10,346 bases of DNA from Chloroflexota bacterium (lineage in GTDB: Bacteria; Chloroflexota; Anaerolineae; UBA7937): positions 1 through 10,346 of the forward strand of contig DMLA01000090.1 in NCBI GenBank assembly GCA_003453555.1. Direction: 5' to 3'. Numbering within the stretch: the first letter of the stretch is position 1; each line of letters opens with the position of its first letter. Shown here piece after piece: positions 6,729 to 10,346 of this stretch. The position numbers and the translations under genes are program-made. Below the pieces are notes generated by a model. That model saw nothing but the letters and a program-made list of their open reading frames with translations, did no database searches and was not told the DNA's origin.

Positions 6729-7745
6729 TCAAAATAGCGTCGGCTGCCCTTCCTCGTAGGGGAGCCCCAGGTGCTCGTAGGCCAGTTTGGTAGCCACCCG
6801 CCCTCTTGGCGTGCGGTCGATGAACCCCAACTGCAAAAGATAGGGCTCATAGACATCCATGATGGTATCCGCCTCCTCGCTGATGGAGGCAGCGATGGTG
6901 TCGATCCCCACCGGCCCCCCGTTGAATTTATGGATTATGGTCTCGATGATCTTCCGGTCGACCTCGTCCAAACCTAGAGAATCCACCTCCAGAAGTTTCA
7001 ACGCTTGGCGGGCCACCTCAGCGGTGATCACGCCATCGGCTCGCACCTGGGCATAATCCCTCACCCTTCTCAGAAGTCGATTAGCCACCCGAGGGGTCCC
7101 TCGCCCCCGCCTAGCGATCTCCTGGCACCCCCTCTCCTCGATCTCCACACCCAGGATCTTCGCCGAACGACGGACGATCTGCTCCATGGCTGAAATGTTA
7201 TAGAAGCCCAGCCGGTAGAGCACACCGAAGCGAGCCCTCAAAGGAGAAGTCATGAGGGCCATACGGGTGGTGGCCCCTATCACCGTGAAAGGCTTCAGTC
7301 GAAGTCGAAGGGTATGGGCCTTGAGTCCCTTTCCCATAATTATGTCTAGGCACCGCTCCTCCATAGCCGGATAGAGCATCTCCTCCACAGGCCGGGGGAG
7401 CCGGTGGGCCTCGTCGATGAAAAGGATGTCTCGTTCGTTCAATCGGCTCACTATGGCCGCGAAGTCGCGGACCCGCTCCACGGCTGGCCCAGAGGTGACG
7501 GTGATCTTTACCCCCATCTCATGAGCGATGATGTTGGCTAAAGTGGTCTTACCTAACCCTGGAGGGCCACAAAAGAGCACATGCTCTACCGCCTCTCCTC
7601 TCCCCTGAGCAGCCTCCAAGAGTATCTTGATATTCTCCTTCACCCTCTCCTGGCCGATGAACTCCTGCAAGGTCTTAGGGCGGAGAAGGACCTCCACCGC
7701 TACCTCGTCGGCCTTCAGCTTTGGAGAGACGGTTCTTTCCAACAC
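6729..7745 (-). CDS. ruvB: Holliday junction branch migration ATPase RuvB
   Basis: RuvB is the hexameric AAA+ motor that, with RuvA, drives branch migration of Holliday junctions. From the chosen GTG at 7745 it has 338 residues, the normal length. Visible features are the N-terminal LRPKTLQEFIGQERVKENI; Walker A 'GPPGLGKTT' (60-68); 'TSGPAVERVRDFAAIVSRL' (84-102); Walker B 'ILFIDEAHRL' (107-116); sensor 1 'VIGATTR' (155-161); the arginine-finger region SPLRARFG (167-174); and the C-terminal winged helix ending 'LLQLGFIDRTPRGRVATKLAYEHLG' (about 303-327). GAGG five bases upstream supports the GTG at 7745; a GTG at 7751 overlaps that SD, and a TTG at 7742 is also possible. The open frame continues to 8330, but that part runs through the promoter region and antisense to the TraR gene. 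It leads the queuosine operon. RuvA and RuvC are not in the window. Confidence 0.96.
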   Translation of the reverse strand: MLERTVSPKLKADEVAVEVLLRPKTLQEFIGQERVKENIKILLEAAQGRGEAVEHVLFCGPPGLGKTTLANIIAHEMGVKITVTSGPAVERVRDFAAIVSRLNERDILFIDEAHRLPRPVEEMLYPAMEERCLDIIMGKGLKAHTLRLRLKPFTVIGATTRMALMTSPLRARFGVLYRLGFYNISAMEQIVRRSAKILGVEIEERGCQEIARRGRGTPRVANRLLRRVRDYAQVRADGVITAEVARQALKLLEVDSLGLDEVDRKIIETIIHKFNGGPVGIDTIAASISEEADTIMDVYEPYLLQLGFIDRTPRGRVATKLAYEHLGLPYEEGQPTLF

Positions 7746-7748
7746 CTT

Positions 7749-7754
7749 CACCTC
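7749..7754 (-). promoter_or_regulatory. Ribosome binding site deciding the ruvB start
   Basis: GAGGTG on the minus strand pairs well with the 16S rRNA tail, with its GAGG core five bases before the GTG at 7745. It excludes the overlapping GTG at 7751 as the main start. Confidence 0.5.
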
Positions 7755-7763
7755 TTTTATCCC

Positions 7764-7791
7764 ATTATACCAAAGATAGAGTAGATGGCAA
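7764..7791 (-). promoter_or_regulatory. Strong sigma-70-like promoter for the ruvB-queH-GT-C-DUF2905-queA operon
   Basis: TTGCCA (7791-7786) and a perfect TATAAT (7769-7764) are separated by 16 bp. Only one base differs from consensus. The transcription start should be near 7757, giving a leader of only about 12 nt that barely includes the SD. No other comparably good promoter was noticed within the operon. Confidence 0.72.
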
Positions 7792-7919
7792 GTCCTCTCC
7801 AATAAGATGAACGAAACAGAAATGGCCGAAATTTTCTCAAAAACCACGAAATGGTGCGCTTTTCGCCTATTTGGGCCTGTTAATTTCCTCTCCTCTCCCA
7901 AAACCTTGCCAGTTCCTCT
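7792..7919. other. Divergent intergenic region between ruvB and the TraR gene
   Basis: This stretch separates the two back-to-back promoters. It is more AT-rich than the surrounding genes and contains no convincing ORF. It holds two copies of GAAATGG (7819-7825 and 7848-7854, 29 bp apart) and a pyrimidine-rich stretch near 7887-7899. No clear operator stands out. Confidence 0.4.
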
Positions 7920-7948
7920 TTGACGGATCCGCGGAAAAGTAGTATATA
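7920..7948 (+). promoter_or_regulatory. Sigma-70-like promoter for the TraR/DksA-type gene
   Basis: TTGACG (7920-7925) and TATATA (7943-7948) are separated by 17 bp. The -35 has one mismatch and the -10 has two. The expected start near 7955 gives a leader of about 90 nt before the ATG at 8045. Confidence 0.5.
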
Positions 7949-7967
7949 TGATGCGATAAAGCCAGAG

Positions 7968-8048
7968 ATGATGAAGGGGGCATCGCTTCTCTATTTCTCT
8001 TTGGTAAGCGGTGCCTTTCCTATCTCCTCCAGAGGGAAGATCAGATGA
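7968..8048 (+). CDS. Possible 26-codon leader ORF overlapping the TraR gene start
   Basis: A short frame (MMKGASLLYFSLVSGAFPISSRGKIR) lies inside the predicted leader. Its TGA overlaps the ATG of the TraR gene in an ATGA arrangement. Its SD is poor (only CCAGAG before the two ATG codons), and a frame this short can arise by chance. If translated, it could couple translation to the downstream gene. Its hydrophobic middle is unremarkable. Confidence 0.2.
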   Translation: MMKGASLLYFSLVSGAFPISSRGKIR

Positions 8049-8377
8049 GCGAGGATATAGAGAGGTTGAAAGCCGAGCGGAACCAGATAGTAGCCGAGAT
8101 AAGGCATCTCCAGGATAACATGAGAGGAGAGGTGGAGAGGGATCTGGAGGAGGGAGACCCTGCTCTCTATGAACGGGAGAAGAACCTGGCTCTCCTTCAA
8201 CATTTGGAGCGAGAACTGGGGGCGGTGGAGTACGCCCTCTCCCTAGCGGAAAAGGGGGTCTATGGCATCTGCGAGAACTGCGGAGAAAGGATCGACCCCG
8301 CTCGACTGAAGGCCATACCCCAGGCCACATTATGTCTCAAATGCAAAACGGAATTAGAGAGGAAGAGGCGGATGTAA
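8045..8377 (+). CDS. TraR/DksA family zinc-finger protein
   Basis: This is a 110-residue protein. The N-terminal about 70 residues are charged and helical, consistent with a coiled coil (IERLKAERNQIVAEIRHLQD; EREKNLALLQHLERELGAVE). The bend contains EEGDPALYERE. The C-terminal zinc finger has C76, C79, C97 and C100 (CENCGERIDPARLKAIPQA, then CLKC), with the typical GVYGICENCGERI entry. E. coli DksA and TraR bind the RNA polymerase secondary channel and tune transcription with or without ppGpp. The tip here has DPA but not the full DPADRA pattern of DksA, so a DksA-like regulatory role is inference. The start has GAGGG about 8 nt upstream. The gene is read divergently from ruvB and separated from porC by about 220 nt with its own promoter, so it is probably monocistronic. 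Confidence 0.9.
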   Translation: MSEDIERLKAERNQIVAEIRHLQDNMRGEVERDLEEGDPALYEREKNLALLQHLERELGAVEYALSLAEKGVYGICENCGERIDPARLKAIPQATLCLKCKTELERKRRM

Positions 8378-8491
8378 CTTCTCGCCCCCTCCCAGGAACG
8401 TGGCCCCTATTTCCACCAAGGCCACCCCAGGGGATAGCGCCAAAAGCGTATCCATCCCCCACATGAAAGGCTCCTCCCTAATAGCCAGCGT

Positions 8492-8520
8492 TTGATTTTT
8501 CGGCACGGTTACCCTATAAT
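8492..8520 (+). promoter_or_regulatory. Strong sigma-70-like promoter for porCDA
   Basis: TTGATT (8492-8497) and a perfect TATAAT (8515-8520) are separated by 17 bp. The expected transcription start is near 8527, giving an untranslated leader of about 70 nt before the porC ATG. Bases 8378-8491 between the TraR stop and this promoter hold no plus-strand gene and no convincing terminator. Confidence 0.72.
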
Positions 8521-8531
8521 ATATCGTGTGC

Positions 8532-8549
8532 TCATTGGGCGCTCAATGA
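8532..8549. promoter_or_regulatory. 18-bp palindrome just downstream of the porC promoter, candidate operator
   Basis: TCATTGGGCGCTCAATGA reads as its own reverse complement except for one symmetric pair (G8538/T8543). It would lie at about +5 to +22, where a bound dimeric repressor would block initiation. As RNA it could also form a 6-bp hairpin. It does not match a repressor consensus that I can name. Confidence 0.45.
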
Positions 8550-8597
8550 TGACATCCGCCCAAGCCAGACGCTTTTTTTACGCCTAAAGGAGGATAG

Positions 8598-9170
8598 ATG
8601 GCCGAGTTAACAGAGATCCGCTGGCACGGCCGCGGCGGCCAAGGGGTAGTCACCGCCGGCAAGATGCTGGCTGACCTGGCCTTGGACAGCGGCCAATATT
8701 TCCAAGCCTTTCCCGACTACGGCCCAGAGCGGGCAGGGGCCCCGGTGCGGGCCTTCACCCGCCTGAGCAGCGAGCCCATCCATATCCATTCCCAGATCCA
8801 AGAACCGGATGTGGTCCTGGTCCTTGACCCCACTCTCGTAGGCAGCGTGAACGTCGCCGAAGGGTTGAAGGAAGAGGGTATCCTCATCGTAAATACAGAA
8901 GACGCCCCCGCCGAGATCCGAGAGCGGTTGGGGTTCAAGAGGGGAAAGGTCTTCACCGTCAACGCTACCCGCATCGCCATGGATACTTTGGGTCGGGAGA
9001 TCACCAACACCCCCATGCTGGGTGCCCTGATCAAGGCTACGGGCTTCGTAGCCCTGGAGGAACTGCTAGAGAAGACTCGCGAGAGGTTTGGCCATAAGTT
9101 CGGCTCTCGCGTAGCGGAACAGAACGTGGAGGCCATCAAGCGGGCCTATCGCGAGGTAAGGGAGGGATAA
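8598..9170 (+). CDS. porC: Pyruvate/2-oxoacid:ferredoxin oxidoreductase, gamma subunit
   Basis: This is the gamma subunit of a multi-subunit 2-oxoacid:ferredoxin oxidoreductase, which oxidises pyruvate and CoA to acetyl-CoA and CO2 with ferredoxin as acceptor. The protein has 190 residues, the usual length. It opens with 'IRWHGRGGQGVVTAGKMLAD' (about 7-26), the gamma-subunit signature. 'AFPDYGPERAGAPVRAFTRL' (37-56) favours pyruvate-type enzymes. VLVLDPTLV and NTPMLGALIK follow later. A strong SD (AAAGGAGG, 8586-8593) precedes the ATG. The stop lies 1 nt before the GTG of porD, and the order gamma-delta-alpha matches known four-subunit POR operons. The name porG is also used. Other oxoacid specificities (for example 2-oxoisovalerate) are possible but less likely given the alpha subunit. 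Confidence 0.93.
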   Translation: MAELTEIRWHGRGGQGVVTAGKMLADLALDSGQYFQAFPDYGPERAGAPVRAFTRLSSEPIHIHSQIQEPDVVLVLDPTLVGSVNVAEGLKEEGILIVNTEDAPAEIRERLGFKRGKVFTVNATRIAMDTLGREITNTPMLGALIKATGFVALEELLEKTRERFGHKFGSRVAEQNVEAIKRAYREVREG

Positions 9171-9171
9171 A

Positions 9172-9453
9172 GTGGTCGATCTGGAAGCGGGATGGCGGGA
9201 GATACCCGAAGGGGGCCTCATCGTCGAGGCGGGCAACGCGGTAGAATATGTCACCGGTGCCTGGCGGGCCCAGCGTCCGGTCCTCGATCTGGAGAAGTGC
9301 ACCCACTGCTTATTTTGTTGGATCCACTGCCCCGACTCTTCCATCCTCGTCGAAGAGGAGAAGATGAAAGGCTTCGACCTGGACCATTGCAAAGGTTGTG
9401 GCATCTGTGCCCAGGTCTGCCCGGTCGAGGCGATCACTATGGTTACAGAATAA
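9172..9453 (+). CDS. porD: Pyruvate:ferredoxin oxidoreductase delta subunit, 2x[4Fe-4S] ferredoxin-like
   Basis: This 93-residue electron-transfer subunit passes electrons from the catalytic core toward ferredoxin. Two classical 4Fe-4S motifs are intact: C43, C46, C49 and C53 (KCTHCLFCWIHCPDS), and C73, C76, C79 and C83 (HCKGCGICAQVCPVEAI). The N-terminal about 40 residues (GWREIPEGGLIVEAGNAVEY, VTGAWRAQRPVLD) match the usual POR delta extension rather than a free ferredoxin. The start is GTG, with GGAGGG five bases upstream inside the end of porC. The next ATG lies beyond much of the conserved sequence. It is followed after 20 nt by porA. Confidence 0.94.
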   Translation: MVDLEAGWREIPEGGLIVEAGNAVEYVTGAWRAQRPVLDLEKCTHCLFCWIHCPDSSILVEEEKMKGFDLDHCKGCGICAQVCPVEAITMVTE

Positions 9454-9473
9454 CCCTCTATTAGGGAGGAGAT

Positions 9474-10346
9474 ATGAGCAGATATATGGCTTTGGACGGC
9501 AACTCGGCCACCGCAGAAGCGATGCGCCAGATCAACCCCGATGTGCTGGCCGCTTATCCCATCACCCCTCAGACCTCCATAGTCCAAACCTTCTCTGGGT
9601 TCGTGGCTGATGGGTTGGTGGATACGGAGTTCATCACTGTAGAGAGCGAGCATAGCGCTATGAGCGCCTGCATCGGCGCTTCGGCGGCCGGCGGCCGGGT
9701 GATGACCGCCACCTCCTCCGCGGGGCTGGCCTTCATGTGGGAGGTGCTCTATGTCGCCGCTTCTACCAGACTCCCCATCGTCATGCCCGTGGTAAACCGC
9801 GCCCTTTCCGCCCCCATCAACATCCACTGTGATCACTCCGACTCCATGGGGGCTCGAGATGCGGGCTGGATACAACTCTTCTCCGAGAACGCCCAGGAAG
9901 CCTACGACAACACCATCCAGGCGGTGCGGATCGCTGAGAGAGAGGAGGTACGTCTCCCGGTGATGGTGATGTCGGACGGCTTCATCACCAGCCACGCCGT
10001 GGAGCGGGTAGAGATAGAGGAGGACGAAGCGGTCAAGCGGTTCATCGGTCCTTTCCGACCGACCTACCCCCTCTTAGACATCGATAACCCGGTCACCTAC
10101 GGCCCCTTGGACTTCTACGACTTCTATATGGAGCACAAGAGACAGCAAGCGGAGGCTATAAAGCGGGCTCAAGAGGCGGTGATAGAGGTAGGGGAGGAGT
10201 TCGGCAAAACCTTCGGCCGCCCCTATGGGCTGTTAGAAGGGTACAGGTTGGACGATGCAGAGATAGCGGTAGTGGTCCTCTCCTCCACGGCGGGAACGGC
10301 CAGAGGCGTGGTGGACGATCTGCGGGCTCGGGGGATAAAAGCGGGC
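9474..10346 (+). CDS. porA: Pyruvate:ferredoxin oxidoreductase alpha subunit (C-terminus cut off by window edge)
   Basis: The alpha subunit carries the domain that contacts the thiamine-diphosphate pyrimidine ring and part of the substrate pocket. The frame is open for 291 codons to the right edge; full-length family members are nearly 400 residues, so roughly a quarter is missing. Visible features are 'LAAYPITPQTSIVQTF' (T31), 'ITVESEHSAMSACIGAS' (E57, E59) and 'GGRVMTATSSAGLAFMWEVL', then VMPVVNRALSAPIN (R109) and 'HSDSMGARDAGWIQLF'. T31 and R109 fall in the motifs corresponding to Desulfovibrio PFOR Thr31 and Arg114, which bind pyruvate, so pyruvate is the likely substrate. The C-terminal part visible (IAVVVLSSTAGTARGVVDDL) begins the next Rossmann-like domain. 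The start has GGGAGGA just upstream (4-5 nt). A porB beta subunit is expected immediately downstream. Confidence 0.94.
   Translation, partial: MSRYMALDGNSATAEAMRQINPDVLAAYPITPQTSIVQTFSGFVADGLVDTEFITVESEHSAMSACIGASAAGGRVMTATSSAGLAFMWEVLYVAASTRLPIVMPVVNRALSAPINIHCDHSDSMGARDAGWIQLFSENAQEAYDNTIQAVRIAEREEVRLPVMVMSDGFITSHAVERVEIEEDEAVKRFIGPFRPTYPLLDIDNPVTYGPLDFYDFYMEHKRQQAEAIKRAQEAVIEVGEEFGKTFGRPYGLLEGYRLDDAEIAVVVLSSTAGTARGVVDDLRARGIKAG

Noticed and set aside
6728..6856. QueH extended upstream to 6856
   Set aside because: This part lies entirely within the conserved ruvB C-terminal coding sequence in another frame. The ATG at 6727 follows the ruvB stop directly and starts a conserved-looking domain.
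7746..8330. N-terminal extension of the ruvB frame to a 533-residue protein
   Set aside because: The extension is low-complexity, overlaps the ruvB promoter and the TraR gene on the other strand, and RuvB is normally about 340 residues. An SD-supported GTG exists at 7745.
8400..8425. GTGGCC/GGCCAC hairpin after the TraR gene as terminator
   Set aside because: The stem has only 6 bp with a 14-base loop and no T-tract follows.
9066..9995. 309-residue minus-strand frame antisense to porC, porD and porA
   Set aside because: It is a high-GC shadow ORF with His/Gly/Arg-rich composition, opposite three unmistakable genes.

Overview
The window looks like a piece of a chromosome from an anaerobic, probably thermophilic, Chloroflexota-like bacterium. 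This is inference from sequence style. The evidence is a proline-rich stalk followed by a 'CPNP..ITSP..G..V.G.V.I.GTA' module in the left-edge protein, a GT-C membrane protein with a Chloroflexota-style C-terminal domain, frequent AGG/AGA/ATA codons, purine-rich Shine-Dalgarno (SD) sites, and a four-subunit type pyruvate:ferredoxin oxidoreductase. I see no rRNA, tRNA, CRISPR array, transposase or phage gene.

Bases 1-3040 (minus strand): a xerC-type recombinase, a PH/SHOCT membrane protein and a purine nucleoside phosphorylase form a tight unit with a 12-nt gap and a 4-nt overlap. The unit starts from a sigma-70-like promoter at about 3041-3068. After a hairpin there is a further membrane protein that runs off the left edge.

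Bases 3160-7791 (minus strand): a second operon, ruvB - queH - GT-C membrane protein - DUF2905 - queA, is read from a near-consensus promoter (TTGCCA-16-TATAAT) and ends at a 10-bp hairpin. It combines Holliday-junction branch migration with two late steps of queuosine tRNA modification: QueA makes epoxyqueuosine and QueH reduces it. The likely QueH start is 1 nt after the ruvB stop. From there the protein carries an extra N-terminal segment of about 45 residues that resembles the RRXRR/PLMP domain of IscB-type proteins, which is the most unusual feature here.

Bases 7746-8044 are a divergent promoter region. Rightward it drives a small TraR/DksA-type zinc-finger protein, with a possible 26-codon leader ORF whose stop overlaps the gene's ATG.

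Bases 8490-10346 (plus strand): porC-porD-porA (gamma, delta and truncated alpha subunits of pyruvate/2-oxoacid:ferredoxin oxidoreductase) follow a strong promoter (TTGATT-17-TATAAT). An 18-bp near-perfect palindrome just downstream of the expected transcription start is a candidate operator. The beta subunit probably lies just beyond the right edge.

Several starts were moved from the longest open frame (ruvB, queH, GT-C, DUF2905, xerC, queA) because SD sites, gene overlaps and family N-termini support shorter proteins.
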